From assembly GCA_008921705.1 (NCBI GenBank), contig VFFE01006834.1, forward strand, positions 1 through 64,000: 64,000 nucleotides of DNA. Reading direction: 5' to 3'. Position 1 is the first letter of the stretch. Each line of letters starts with the position of its first letter. The translations under genes and the position numbers were made by a program. Below the pieces are notes generated by a model that saw only the letters and a list, made by a program, of their open reading frames with translations, had not been told where the DNA came from and did no database searches. Shown here piece after piece: positions 11,901-25,000 of the stretch. This DNA is from Burhinus oedicnemus (lineage: Eukaryota > Chordata > Aves > Charadriiformes > Burhinidae).

Positions 11901-12919
11901 CTCATTTTAATTACTTCTGCTGTGTCTAGCACTATATGCTCTATAATGTTTCAGAGACTGCTTGCAATTAAAATAAAAAATAAGTAATACATTACAGGTT
12001 ACAACCCAGTCAATCTCCGGGTATTATAATTCATGCGGCTTTCTACGCTGAGCTTTCCAAGTGGCTTCTAGCCCACGTAAGAATAACGAAACCCTGAGAC
12101 GCAGAGGAAAGGCGAGGGAGGGATATTGTCTTCCTAGGTTCCTGAAAGGCATAATTTCTTGGTGGATGCTTTATTTTTCCCATTCCTTTGCTCTTGAAAG
12201 AAAATGTCAACATCCTTAACTTTTCATCTCCTGGTTTCCAGGGGACTAAATGTAATCAGCCTCCGTGTTGAGGAAGGGCTGTGGTTGCACCGAGCGATCT
12301 CAACTGATGTTTGGGGCACTTCAGCACGTTTAGGCATTATAAAGTTTTGTAACTGTTTTAATGAGCTTTGGACCAGGTCAGGAGGGACTAATCAGATACC
12401 GTTTTGAGTATTCTGGCATCAGATCAGCAAAACACTTAAGCATGTGCTTAATTTTAAGCACTGCAATAGTTCTGCCCGTGAAAAACAGGGACAAAATGTC
12501 GTCCAGTCGTCCTGCTGAGTAATCCTAACAATTATTTCTTGTTCTTGTTTTTTTCTCAGTCCTCCTTTCCCCCCACAAACTCTTTTAGGCAGTCTCAAAG
12601 AGAGAACACAGAAAAGCCAAAATGAAACAGCTCATGCAGGGAAGCACAAGCAACATGGGGAATTTTTGTTTAGAAATCCAAGCAGCAGATTTCCATTATT
12701 ATAAATACCGGCTGAATTCACTTGTGACAATATACAACGTTTAATTTACATGTAAAGTGACAAATTAAAATCTGAAATTCCCCTTTTTGTTCTCTGAGTG
12801 GAATATAACAAGACAAGCCCTGAAAAATGCCTCAGCTCTGCCCCAGTGGCCACAAGTCTGGTTGTGCTGCAGCTTTCACGTTTGTTCTGAGTGTGCCGGA
12901 GCTTTTAGCGGCACATGGA
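8988..12919. other. non-genic stretch with AT-rich conserved-looking blocks
   Basis: No gene is supported. A perfect CArG box, CCATAAATGG, lies at 9382-9391. Two AT-rich blocks at about 11200-11310 and 11495-12060 contain many homeodomain-like TAATT cores, CAATTAAAA and ATTACA motifs, and no recognised repeat. This is the texture of deeply conserved non-coding elements in vertebrates, but conservation cannot be judged from one sequence. A T-rich/CT-rich interval around 9900-9950 has no obvious exon after it. Confidence 0.5.
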
Positions 12920-12924
12920 AACAC

Positions 12925-13003
12925 TCGACCCAAATACTCAGAGGTATTTGGGTGCCTAAATCTCATTTCAGTTAGGTGCTTTTAAGAATCTGGTCCCTAG
13001 ATC
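12925..13003. repeat. ancient interspersed repeat fragment (AGGTGCCTAA type)
   Basis: The core GGGTGCCTAAATCTCATTTC, followed by GTTAGGTGCTTTTAAGAATCTGG, matches my memory of a repeat phrase common in turtle, crocodile and bird DNA. There, GGTGCCTAAAT and AATCTGGGCC flank a palindromic centre. I do not know its formal family name. The symmetry suggests a non-autonomous DNA transposon. Similar scraps appear at 14345-14385, 19675-19735, 22030-22075, 25305-25440, 31840-31990 and 54045-54120. Confidence 0.5.
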
Positions 13004-16000
13004 CTGGGAACTGGGCTGAAATACAGCCACTCTTTGCGTGAAGATCAGAAAAGCGACTTGTATCAGTAAGGGAAAGAAATATTTGTCGTTCCCATATGGT
13101 CTAACACCATATGAGTGGCTGCATTTAGTTTAGGCTAAAAGTCACCCAGGACCTGTCTGTGGCAGTGGCTGGTTGTTCAAAGGAAGAGTGCACAAGCAGT
13201 GTCTATGCAGAGCAACACTTCCCAGCGCCCCCTTCCCAGTGTCCCCTTCCCAGCTTGCAGGAAGGGGGAGTTTGAGCCCATCCTGAGTGGGAGGTGGTTT
13301 CTGCATCTTTGCGTTTGTGTCCCTGATAGTGCTGCTTTTGTAAAGCTGATCCATACCTTTCATCGTCCTTGCAGGCTTTCTTAGTGTCTTTTCCAGTTCC
13401 ATTATCTCTTTTTTTAGAATTGTGAAGGTCATAATAGCTCAGGGTATTCAAGACAGGCGTGAGTGGTAGTATCTAAATTTTGTGGTGGCTGAAGGGAAGA
13501 GGTATGTTTGTCTGTTCAGCCAAGAAACTCATGTATATCGCTGCGTCTGGTGTGCTGTGTGTTGGAAACAACCGCTTGGAACTTCACTGGTATGGGCACC
13601 TCAGGCTGGGTTGTAGAAGTTTCCTTGATCCATTGACTGTTCGGTCCAGGCTTTTGGTTCATTGCCACCCTTACCACTAACCCCCTGATTGTTGCAACCT
13701 CAGAGAATCCTCTCGTGCCGCGATTGAAAAATAGCCAAAACATGAGTAATGGTTGTACCTGCGCCGGCCCACCTTTTACCCTCAAATCGTCTCTCTTTTC
13801 TGCTTGCTTGTTTTACAGTCTGCTGTGTGGAGGCACATGAGAATACCCCATCATCGCTGTAGCGGTTTGGTTTTGACTATGGCAAGTTCAGGGCACGCAT
13901 AGGTGCCATTGTTCATTTGTTATAGTGGCAAACAGCATCAGCCCAACTGACACTTGCATCCGTGAGCACTTTCCTCTGTAGGAATTCACAAAGCAATTGC
14001 TTAATCTTTTCTGACACTCTTTTGGTGTTTAAACAAAAAACTACTGGCTTATTCCCATTCCCAGACACTGTGATGTAGGGACCTGGAGAATTAAAGTGTT
14101 GATGAACTCCTTTGTTTTAAATGATTGCAGTAGAACATAACAGAGAGTGGTTTTAACTAGGCTAAATGAAACCTAAGTTTTCTGAGTGATACTGATGTCT
14201 TTTTTAAAGAGACATTAAGAGCAGTTGCTTGCTGCCCTCCAAGGCAAGCCAGGCTGAACTGCTCACAACAGCAGAAAACACAAGTGCTCTCTCTGTTGAA
14301 CCAAAATCTGTCTTCTGTGGGCTGAGCTCCTTCTCCTGATCCTTAGCCCACTGAATTCAGTAGGAAATACTCCCATGACGTGGGATGGGACACCCTGAAC
14401 GTCCCCTGGAGCAGGCAGAGTTGAGAAACCTCAGCGCTGCGTTGTTGGGACCATCATGGGTCAGATCAGCTTGAGAAGAGAAGGCAGACAACCCCTCCCG
14501 CTCCCAAACACAGAGCACAGGCACAATTACAGGTCTCAATATACCTGGTTTCCCTGTATTCCTCAAACCAGACTTTTTGAAAAAGCTCAGCAGAAACCGT
14601 GCCGTATGCCACGTGTCAGGAGCCGTGCAGAATTACGTTGCAGGGCTGAGGATGCCCAAATTCCCCTGTAAACCAGGGAGGTGCACTCTGCTATCTCTGC
14701 CCAGCCCTCTGCTCGCAGATTACCATTTCTCAGGGCAATAGTGTCAGCAAGAGGCAGCTTGATAGCATGTCCCAGGAGTGCAAACCCTTGTCCCTCATAC
14801 TGCAGGGCGGACTTTAGAGCGAAAGACGGTGGATAGGAACTGTGCCGGCTATCTGATGACCTTTATGTTAAACTGTGTTCACATTCACAACCCTCAGACT
14901 CAGGCTAAGTGAACCAAATGCTCTTCCCTAGGGCTGTATGTTGTGCCACACTCCCACTGCAGCCGTCTTGAAAAGCAAATCTGTTTTTGGTTTGTTTTGT
15001 TCTGTTTCATTCCTGCTGATACCAAATGCCAGCACTAGGCACAGGGAGCGCTGCAGGGAGAAGCCAACAGCTAACGCTGGAGGATGATTCTGGGGGTAGC
15101 ACGCTCACAAAAAGATGGTTAATAACATTTTGGAGAAAAAAAGATCTTCTCTAGCACACGGTGCCTAACAGGAAAGTGATTTTCCAGAGCAGGCGGGGTG
15201 GGAAGAGTAGCAGTGGTACAAAGGAGGGTGTTTGAGCTCTCATTCTGCAGGCAGGAGAATTTCTTGATTCAGTAATAGATGGCGCTACAGAGGTTGCTTC
15301 CCAAAATAATGATGTGTGGGGCAGCGATAGTGTTTCAGAACTCTCTGCTGAGGGGAAATCGCTGCAGGCCACTGAGGACGTGGGGCTGTGCAAGGTGGGC
15401 TGGGACTAACATGGCTCAGAGACGGGCTGCGAACAGCACAAACTCTGCCTGGACTTTCTGTACCGCTGCTGCTGCCAGAGTCAGCAGTAAAACACCCATC
15501 GATTGCGGGTGGGAGAGAATCAGACAGATGCCGAGGCCTTTTGAAAACCCCATCAATTCTCTCAGGACTCTTCCAGCATTGCTTTGTCAAAGGTTTCTAT
15601 TTGCTTCCCGTTTCTCTTTGTGCTACTGTAAGCAGTCCTGGTGGGGCAGGTCTTTCAGCAAACCCTGCAGTCTGCGCTGCAGCTTTTCAGAAGGAGCCCA
15701 TGGGCTGTAGGCATCTCATGAGCCTTTTTCACCCCCTGACCTTCCTCTGCTTTCTACTCAACCCTTCATTCCCGGTCCTCCCCAGGGCTTGCCTTGCTCC
15801 CACAACAGTGCAAGAAGCCGTGAGCTGGCAAAGTCATGGCAGGGACATTGACCTTACACACACGGCTATGCAACGCACAACACCCCGTTCTCATCCATCT
15901 CAAAAGTACAAGGGTCACATGCTGGAGCAACCCCCTTAGCAACACAGTCTGTTTCTGATCTGAGGAAAGGGAGATGATATTTCTGTATGAGAAATACAAA

Positions 16001-17389
16001 GGAAAGATGTTAGAAACAACCACAAAACCCAAAAGCTGCCGCCACCCAAAAGAGCAAGATCCTCAAGCCCTGTGGTCCCAGGCTGGTTTACCTGGCCCTT
16101 CCAGGTGCTGTCTTCAGGCTGAGCACTCCTGGCACCGACCCACTGCCACAGACCCAGTAAATCTCCCACACACGGTGATTAATGCTTATGACGCCTATTC
16201 AATGCCAAGGCACCCAGAGCTTCTGAAAGCAGGACGTTGATGGTGATACCCATTTATAAACATAGTGTGGAGCAGAGCTGGAGGGAGGCTTCCCAGCAGG
16301 GCAGCCCGGAGGGGCCAGGCTGTGCCGAGGGAGGAGAGGCAGCAGCCAAGCCAGCAGCGAGCTGTTATCCTGCTGGGTGACTATTTTTAAAATCTGAGTT
16401 GGTGATTCAGATTAGCATCCCAGGGCTTTACCTCTGCTGAAGGATTTCCCCTGCGTGAAAAAGGAGCCTGCGTTTTCTCTGCATTACACAGAATTGCCTG
16501 CCTCCTAGAGCAAGGATGTGTTTGCTTAAGAAGGAGGTTGGTGTTCTGGAAGGGAGAGGTTAAATGAGGAATGTGTGTAGGTAAAAAAGAGCAAGCGGTA
16601 CCCACACCACTGCCGACCAGCCTGTGTAATACCTACTATTTCAGCCTTTGTTCAAACAGGAATGATTACCCAGCACACCCGTTATGTTTTAGGCAAGGTG
16701 GGGGACCTGAATTTAACCTCACAACAGCCCCTCCACACCGGGGCGTTACGGAAGCGCTCGAGGGAAGTTGCGGTATGTTACAGCAGTTTCCCAGGCTGCC
16801 GAAAACCTGCTGGGCTCTGCAAGGTCCGGATACATCCCCAGAGGGGCTGCGAAGTGCAGCGCAGGATCTCGTTCCTGACCTGGCTGTAGCACAAACTGCA
16901 GGGGTTCCTGGTGGTCTCCGTGCGCTTCGGCAGCGCTGCCTGGCAGCAGACCCACTTGAATTAGCGATTATTGAAACCGCTGCCGTATTGGTACAAGATA
17001 TTATTAGCCTACACAAGCCTTGTTGCAGTGCGTATGTAGATGATACAAAACGCTGGGCTAAAGCTGTGTTAATCAGGGATATTCAGAGAGCTAACACATC
17101 CCTCCTAGCGCGGGCGGTGATGTTGGATGTGTTACCCTCTGAGGTTCGTAGAATAGCAGCAGTAGCAACGTGCTGTTCCTGCTTCGCTGAAAGGCTGTGG
17201 ATTTAATTTCTGCTGCTAAGTAGTGCTATTTGCAAACCCATGGAGGGTACAGAGCAGATTTCTAGGACATGGGCTTGTATATATTCATCCTTTTCATCTG
17301 ACGCTCTTGACCTTGGGGTATAATGTATTCTTGTGTACCTTTGTGCAGTACCCTTGGCTAGAAAAGTGAGGCGAGAAGATGAGCTAAAG
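13004..17389. other. non-genic stretch with longest open frames
   Basis: A dyad of CATATGGT and ACCATATG lies at 13093-13113 with a 5-nt spacer. A weak AGGTGCCTAA-type repeat scrap (TGAATTCAGTAGGAAATACT) lies at 14352-14371. The region is moderately GC-rich from 15150 to 16900, which lengthens random ORFs. The ORFs at 15388-15939 (183 codons) and 16571-17206 (211 codons) are the longest, but neither contains a domain I recognise. No tRNA, rRNA or convincing exon is seen. Confidence 0.5.
16571..17206 (+). other. longest open reading frame, probably not coding
   Basis: This 211-codon frame runs from ATG to TAA. The predicted protein has no signal peptide, membrane segment or domain I can name. 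The amino half is rich in Pro, Gly and Cys in a low-complexity way. The carboxy half contains a YVDD tetrapeptide in SAYVDDTKRWAKA, which looks like a reverse-transcriptase active site, but the flanking residues do not fit any reverse transcriptase I know, so I treat this as chance. Stop codons average about one per 21 codons at this base composition. I estimate that a gap this long would appear about once per few windows of this size, so it is only mildly unusual. It could be a single-exon pseudogene or a UTR. Confidence 0.12.
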
Positions 17390-17462
17390 GTTGTGGTACT
17401 GATCGGGATTTGGGAGATGCAGGTTTAATTCCCTATGCTTGTGCAGACTTCTTGTGACAAAA
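17390..17462 (+). mobile_element. MIR-type SINE fragment
   Basis: The central MIR phrase is well kept: GGATTTGGGAGATGCAGGTTTAATTCCCTATGC (17406-17438), then CAGACTTCTTGTGAC. It corresponds to the tRNA-related promoter B box and the following CORE region (GGAGACCTGGGTTCAATTCCCTGCTCTGCCACAGACTTCCTGTGTGAC). The A box and the 3' half are not recognisable. GGTTTAATTCC differs from a functional B box, so Pol III activity is unlikely. Confidence 0.62.
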
Positions 17463-19674
17463 TCTCGCATAATAAAAACCTTCAGGAAGTGAGGCTCAGC
17501 AAGAATGACACAGAAACTGGAAAAAAAGCATTTGCAAAAGGTACAAAACATCCTAAGGCACTTGGTTGTTAAACTTCAAGTGTTGTATCTTGCCTAGAGG
17601 TCTGCAGAGCTTGTGTGTGTGTGTCTGCTTGGCCTTCTGGTCTGCTCAGCTGCAAACATTCTGAATAACGAAGCTGGACATTTTTGGCTGCGTGGATCAA
17701 ATAGTGACGGTTGTGCCTGCAAATTAATAAAAGAGGGGAAAAGTAAGAACATAAAAGGCTGTTTTTCAAGCGCTGGCTGCCAGAATCTCTTCACAGGGCA
17801 AAGGTGGGTCAGGCAGGGCAGCGGCGGGCTCGGGATAAATCCTCCCAGGATGTCTCTGTTCCCGTCCTGTTACAGAAGAGTTCACACGACGGCTGCGCCC
17901 AGGGAATGGTGGGAACTCCGAGCAGATATATCCTTACAATCCATTTATTTATTTATTTCCCAAATTCCAGATACACTTTAAAATAATTTCCTAACATGGC
18001 TGTAATCATTTCTATGGGCAGCCAGCTCTAACTTAATTTTCAAGGATGATTTCCTCTTCAGAGGCGTCAGAAGGATTATTTTAAAACGACACAGGCAGGC
18101 GGCAGAATGACTGCATTTGTTGCAAGTCCAGTGAAGAAGCCAGCACAGCCAGGGTGGACTGGACTGGTTTTGGTTATCCCTGAGGAGGGAGCAAGGGCTG
18201 AGAGAGTCACAGAGACTGAAGGTAGCATTTGGGGAAGAGCAACGTTTCTTTCCACAGCAGAAATCACCCACTCCAGTCCTTCAGGTCCCTGCTTTCTGGA
18301 GAAGAGGGATAGGCAGGACACGGCAGGAACATCCTTCAAATATCATTAGTTTCAACTAAAATATTTGCTTTCTTCTTTGCTGAGGGCCCATCCAGCCCTG
18401 GCTGCCATACCGACACATGTGTTTGATCAGATCCAGCCACGGGACGGGGACAGAGATGCGCCTGGTGAGAAAGTTTTATCATGTAAGAGATTTAGTTTAA
18501 CCTCCAACTACACGGCAATGGGACTTCTCTCCTGTAGACAGATTAGCAGAGTCCATGCTTTTCAGTCCTGTGTGTTTCAGTCTTGCTGTGCATACACAGC
18601 AGATCCTTGGAGCAGGGACTACGCTCTCTTGTTTGCAAAGCTCTTCAGACAATATTGTCATCACAGCAAACAAGGATGAATAATAATCCAATAGATACAA
18701 CAGAGAGTGGGAAATGGTTTGGGAGGGATGTGTTTACCAGCGGGAGGTGTTCGCCCTGCCCTTGGCACTGGCAGGCGGTGGAGGGCTCCTGTGTCAGATG
18801 GTCCGTCTGAGCTTCCCCACTTCCAGCTCAGTGTGAGCCGAGGCTGCCCCTAACCCTAAGCGTAGGTAGGATGTTGGTGGAGCCATGCCGTGGCTGGTCC
18901 GTCTCCGCCAAATCTCACCAGCACTGACCAGTCTGGGGTGATGCCTACACCAGCCCACCCGTACCACCAAGGTTCCTGCAGGGAGATAGGGAACGTTGCC
19001 CAGTCTGTAACGTGTTAGCTGAAAGATGCCCGCGACGTACGTGAAATACGCCCTTGCCCCATGGATATGGCAGGCATGGAGTAGCTGGCTGAAGCGAAGG
19101 CGGCCGCTTGCAGGGCTGCAGCCAGAGCGGCAGGCAGCTGGGGCTGGGGCTGGAGCTAGCTTAGCAGTAGGGAGAGCAGGTGGCCGAGCAGCAGGGAGGA
19201 AGGCTTGCCAACCACACACATCACTAGGATCCTGAAAGGAAACAATTTGTTTCACTAGTTTGCCAAATAATATCTATATTATGAATGCACCAAACATTGC
19301 TTATTCCTCCTCGCTGCAGAGTGCTTGCTTCCAGGATGAACATGCTGTTTTCTCCAGTTCATAGCAAGGCTAAGATTGGGAAGAGCTGCTGAAGCCCCAG
19401 CCGTGTCTTTGCTGCGAGTCGGTGAAGGTGGAGGGTGGGTTTGTGCTCCCATAAATCACCCCAGCTTTCCCTGGGGCCAAGTTTGCTCGGTGTGTTCATG
19501 CGCCTTCATTCATCTCCTCTCAGCTTTGAGTTTGTAACTGTTTGTCCCCGTTTCGGGGAGCTCCAGGATGCATGGCAAACGCCTGGGGAAATGCTGCTTC
19601 CCAGCTGGTCCCTGCAGCTACCACTTGAGCCTGATGTTCTCCTAAAAAGCCTCAAGGATGGATTTTCAAGTGCT

Positions 19675-19735
19675 CACAACCCACATCTAAGACCAGCTTT
19701 TTAAAAGAGTCAGTTTAGGGTCCTAAATTACCAAA
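19675..19735. repeat. possible ancient repeat fragment
   Basis: ATTTTCAAGTGCTCACAAC near 19661-19680 and GTTTAGGGTCCTAAATT further on resemble the GATTTTCAAAAGTGCT and AGGTGCCTAAAT phrases of the old palindromic repeat seen at 12925. Divergence is high and the call rests on phrase recognition only. Confidence 0.28.
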
Positions 19736-22029
19736 ATTCCTGGGTTTTGTCTGGAGCTGTTCAGCACAGGTCTTGTCCATACTCAGAGCTTTGTATCTGA
19801 TATTAATTTGTGTGTGTGTGTCAGGGGAGCTGTTTGAACTGGGGCCTCGGTACGTCAGAGGGGCAGTGGACATCTAGAAAACCGCAGAGGAGGGGTGACA
19901 GTAGGTGTGCAAAGGTGTGCAAGTCCTGTAGAGCTCCGGTACTTCAGTATCGGAACCTTGAACTAGAGTAACTGAGCATCTGCACTCCAAATCCCTTACA
20001 AAACTGAACAGTGAACTGTCCAAAACCAGAGAATGTTCAGGCTGCAACTGATTTCTCCAATTTTCCCTAAGTGACAGGGCTTAAAAGGAAAATTGATGAG
20101 GAGATGGATGTGACACATGACTTACAAGGGCATTAGTGTGACTCCAAGAAAACACTCATAGCAGCGTAAGAAAAATAAACACAGTGGAAAAGTATTTATG
20201 GACCTACACTGACTTAAACGGTCACCAAAACAGTTTCCTTTTCTGTCTCCCACAGGAAAAAATTGAAACTGGGAAACATAATAAAAAACAAAACTTCAGC
20301 ACTCCTCTTGCCTGGCATTTACAGGCTTTCTGGAGCTTGAAAAACACTGGATGCACCTGAATATAGACAATGCCAAGTAAATGCACGCTTGCTGATACTT
20401 GCAGGAACTGAGGTGCTTTCCCTGCTCTGTCAAAATGCGTCCGGGGTCGGTGGTTTGCAGGTGGGCAGGACGGGGAGGCAGAGAGAGAGCTGGGGGGTTT
20501 GGAAGTGGCGTAACCAGGCAGGCGGCTTCCCCTCTCCTCCCAGTTGCCCTTTTCCCATCGTGACCGCAGAGATATTTTCCTCTAGTGCTTCAGCTTCACT
20601 TAACTCTCCCTTTGATCAGTGTTTATAGTAATGGAGCTTGGTAGAAGCTCTAATATCCCTAAATGCTGTAAATATATATCTATAAATGCTAAACAAAACA
20701 TTCCCTATATAATAAACAGAGACGAGAACTGTGAATTGAGGCCCCAGACAAGGCAGATGCACAGCAACAATTCTCAAGGACTTTGAAGTTAAAAGCCTTG
20801 CTGGGTACATGTAAGAGCTTTTGTAAGTCAAACTAAAAGTCTCATTAACGCGAAACTTCCATGATCAGAAACCTGACTAGTTCAGTGAGAATCCCCAAGG
20901 ACACGAGTATTTAGCACACTTTGTAATTAAAAGAAGAGAATTGTGGTACAGCAGTTAAAATACGTTTTTATACTTGTCTAGGAAATATTCAGTAGCTTGT
21001 GTATGCAGAGATATACTGCCAGGGCTCTTTACAAACAGGGCAGAAGCAAACCAAGGTACAAACAGGCAGAACTGAGTACCTGAGAGTCTCCTGTGGTTTT
21101 CTCTGTGTGTTGACAGCTTGGGTAAGACAGCAGAATCAAGCCCGATCTTTTCTAGGCGCTGCAGAAAGTCCACCTCTTCCGGACTCCCCTCCAGACCTGA
21201 GCTGCAAGGAAACACTGCGCAGACACTGCCGGGGTCCCACACACAGAGTATTCCCACCTTCCTCGTGGGAAATTGTATTTCTTACCATGTGCACGGCATC
21301 CGAAGGATCTCTGCCTACCGTAGCTCCTGGCAAGGCACTGGGAGCGCCTGGGCTGGGCGAGCCTGAGGTCCGTGATTCCCTTCCTGCTAAGCAGAGGCTG
21401 GTAAAAATAAGTGGAGATTGATAAAAGTGTGCACTGAGCTTCAGGTTTAGGGAGTTGATGATCCTTCTCGTACCGCTGCTAGTAAACACTAGACCTGGAG
21501 CAGGGTCGAGGTGTTGGGAAAGGGCTGGGTGTTTGTGGAAGTCAAGATTTGTCCAGTTCTGGGACATCGGTTATCGTCTGGTGAATTTCTGTTAATCAGA
21601 GCTAGCAGAATATTTCTGAAGAAGAAATAACTGAATGTTTAATAAAATATTTTCTTTACTGGGGGGCAGTGAGGGGGAGGAATAAATTAAAACCATAGCC
21701 CATTTCAATATTTATTCTAATCATTCAGTTCTCTTAAAAAATGCTTTTGTTTCAAATTTCCTGCACTTTTTGGAAGCTGAGAAGAGGGTGAGAACAACTA
21801 AAAAGGACTATTTCACTTAATGCCAAAAGAAATTATACGTCTAAGATGCCATGGATTTTTTTAAAAATTGGTTGGAAAAAATATTTGTCCAATGTAAAAA
21901 AACCCATCATTTCAGTTTATTACCAAATGAAAACCTGTCCTTGTTTTCACATGTGCCAGCAAACTGGAACATCATTTATGGCATGGTTCTGGGGTCAGGA
22001 CTGGTGGTCTGGTTAAATTCTTGTTTGAA

Positions 22030-22075
22030 AGCTAATCAGAATTCAACAGCAGAACTCCTGATGAGTTCAATAGGC
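22030..22075. repeat. possible ancient repeat fragment
   Basis: AGAATTCAACAGCAGAACTC, then CTGATGAGTTCAATAGG, is close to a common sauropsid repeat phrase (AAGTCAATGGCAAAACTCCCATTGACTTCAATGGG). The two arms are approximate reverse complements, as in that repeat. Weak call. Confidence 0.35.
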
Positions 22076-25000
22076 TGAACGTTCTGCTTTTTTAGGTTAA
22101 ATATTCTGCTTTTTGACACTATTTGCTGTTTCCTTTGGGCATGACGGTCTCTCTTTCTGCCCTAAGCTCTTCTATACTCTTTTCCTGGCTGCTTCATACT
22201 GGCTGGGCCCTGCTTGAGGCCAGCCTGCGTGGGCGGGTGGTGAACCCGTAGGTAGATGTAGGCTTTTGTCAAAAGAGAAATCTGGAAGTCTGGGTGTGGG
22301 ACCTGTTTGCTCTCTCGGCAGCATACAAGGAGATGTACTCACTTACGGACTAGTATATAAACCTGATGTTCTAAAGTGCTGCTCTGACGTACTGTCACAC
22401 CGGTAGGAAACGCCACCATAACCACGTATGTGAAGGAGCAGAGTTACAAAGGGCCTCTTTATAGCTCTTGAAAACCGACCGCTCATTAATGCAGCAGGGC
22501 TGTCAGGAAAATCGAGTACCATTTTGGGGTTTAGGATGAATTGAAAAGCCGAGGGTTAATGTAAATGTGCTTGGAGAATGCTCTGTGGTCAGAGCCAAGT
22601 CCTGAAGTCCTCCCTTCCTCAGGCAAAGACTCACTGGCTCCTCCACAGCTGAGCTCAGTGGGTCTTTGCTCCGTCAGACCTTGAGAGGTCCATCAACTGA
22701 AACTCATCTGAGTTCTGCAGGTACGCAGCCTTGAGTGGCTTGTCAGTACACCCAGCTTTACAAATATTCACGCTCGCTTCGTTTTCCTCATGCTAATGTA
22801 GCACCCATTTTTGGAAACGGGAGGTTAAATATTTCACTAACCCTTAAATACAGAATATCACATTCATTTGAAACATGGTGTTTTGGGCAAAAAAAATTAT
22901 CCAGAGCACTGAGTATGGATAAGGAAAGGGGAGGGAGGGCAGAGACGAAACTTTGGGATCTAGAAAACAAGGGACTTCAGGTGGCTTTAGTTGAAAGGGC
23001 TAATTAAAAAGTTGAAAAACGGGTGAAGCCAATGGGATATGGGAGTGTGAGCTGAGGGTGCTCTCTGAATGAAAGGTTGGCTGGGAGCTGGGTGCTCCCT
23101 GCCTTCCCAACTCGGCTGCCTCTCCAGCCTCGGGTGCCTTGTCCAAGCTGCCGTATTGCTCTGTGCAGAATAATCAGGGCAAGTAGAATGATGTGAAAGA
23201 GGTTTTCATTATTCTTTTAGTGATAGCAGTATTATTATTTTAATGAGCAGTTTATTCATTATTATTACTGTTCTGTTTTATTAGCCTGTGCTACCATTTG
23301 TTTAAGGAACTGCCTCGTGAGCTGTAAGAGAGAAGTGAATTAAGCTGAATCCAACTGACTTCAGTTTACACTGGCGGGAGTCAAAAAAAAGAATTGACTG
23401 GTTTTATGGTCTTGGTGAAATTGGCACAAATGCTGCTTTTTGAAAATATTGAAGCTGCCTACATGGCGTGAAAGGTGTTGCTGTGCTGTATTCCCCTTGA
23501 ATTTGGCAGAAAACGGGGTTTTATGCTATCAGTTTGACTGGGTCTCTTAATGAACAGCTGTTCCTCATTGGCAGCCACTGGTTTCTTGTGGATTATTTCT
23601 GAAACAGCAAGAGACAGCAGCAATCATTTCTGTTACCCTTGACTAAAGGCTGCCTGTCAAAATGTTTCTTCAGCTTCTTGTACTGAGGATTAGGATATTT
23701 TTCCCAGCTCGTGAGAAGTTAGGTGACTTCAAAGGTTTTCCCAGCCTGCTTCAGGATTCCTCCCAAAAAAATGACTTGTGAATTTTATGAATGAAGAAAA
23801 CAAATCTCTTTCAGATCAGGTCAACAGAAACCTTCCCTTCAGGTGAGCCAAAATGCCTTACCTTACCTTTGACATCCTTTAAACAGCTTCTTTTCTGGTG
23901 TAAAATGAAGACAAAATTTTTAAAAAGTGATTTCAAAACAGAAAGTTAAAAGTCTAAAAGTTGCATTTTGAGAATGTGAAATTAAGATGCTTTCACAACT
24001 TTAAAACTGGTTGAGACATACTGAGTGAAATATTTATCAGACCAGACCTTTCTAGGGCTAGCTTTGCACGAATGACAGACTACAAGCAGATTTAACTTAA
24101 AACTGGTCTTTTTAATTGTAGCGATGCAAAGGCAGTGCTATTTTGGAAAGCTCCCCCTCTGGGAGAGCTGCTGCTGCTGAAATCAGTAGCTTCTGGTGTC
24201 TGCCGTGTGGCGGTACTTTTAATATAGGTAGCCCTGAGTCAAGGTTGGAGCCTGGTGTCCCGTTTTGTTTCTGAAATGAACTGTTGTGACTTGCCATTTT
24301 CTTCTCCCACTCTGCATGTTCTTAATCCAGGTTAGGAACTGCAGTGAGGAGGAAGGAGAAAAACAGACTCCACAAGACCGGGTGAAATATAAAGGCAAGA
24401 GACACCCCTTTGCTTCAGGCCCGGGAGGAAGGAGAGGAAGGTGAGCGCACACCTGCATCAAACCAGAATGTTCCCAGGCATTTCTTGGGGTAAATAATGA
24501 CAGTTTTTTAGCAGCGTTTCCATCTCTTTTACCTGTTGCTAAGGAAGGTGTTTACACCATACCTAGTTAGTGTTGTCAGGGGTTTATCAACTGGTATCAT
24601 CCCAACCCTGGGTAATACTCCAGGAAGCATCAGTGCCGTTTGGGAAGTTGAGGCTCCTGTTACAGGTTATGTCTGTTCTTCGTTTGGTCCCTTCCAAGCT
24701 CCTGAATGCCTTCAGCAGCCAGGATCATCTTCAACCTCCTCCTCAAATCTCTTACTTTTCCCCAGTATACTCTACATCTGGCTAAGACAGTTTTCTTTCT
24801 GCTAGCATTTTCGCAATATATATGAAAACTCCAACATAATTAAATAAACCAGTGCTGAAACCCCCCAAAGAACAATTATCTTTTCTGCGAAATACTCCCG
24901 GCAGAAATCTTGGAAAACGTACATGTAATTAGTACATCGAGCCCCACTGCAGCATTAAATACAATGCATTAGGGCTCGTAACTCCGACTTCTCCGGGATT

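Noticed and set aside
15388..15939. 183-codon ORF on the plus strand
   Set aside because: It overlaps two other ORFs on both strands in a GC-rich patch and shows no recognisable domain. Its low-complexity Leu/Pro/Ser content is typical of random frames.
17406..17440. tRNA-gene-like B box
   Set aside because: It lies inside a MIR SINE relic. There is no cloverleaf or A box.
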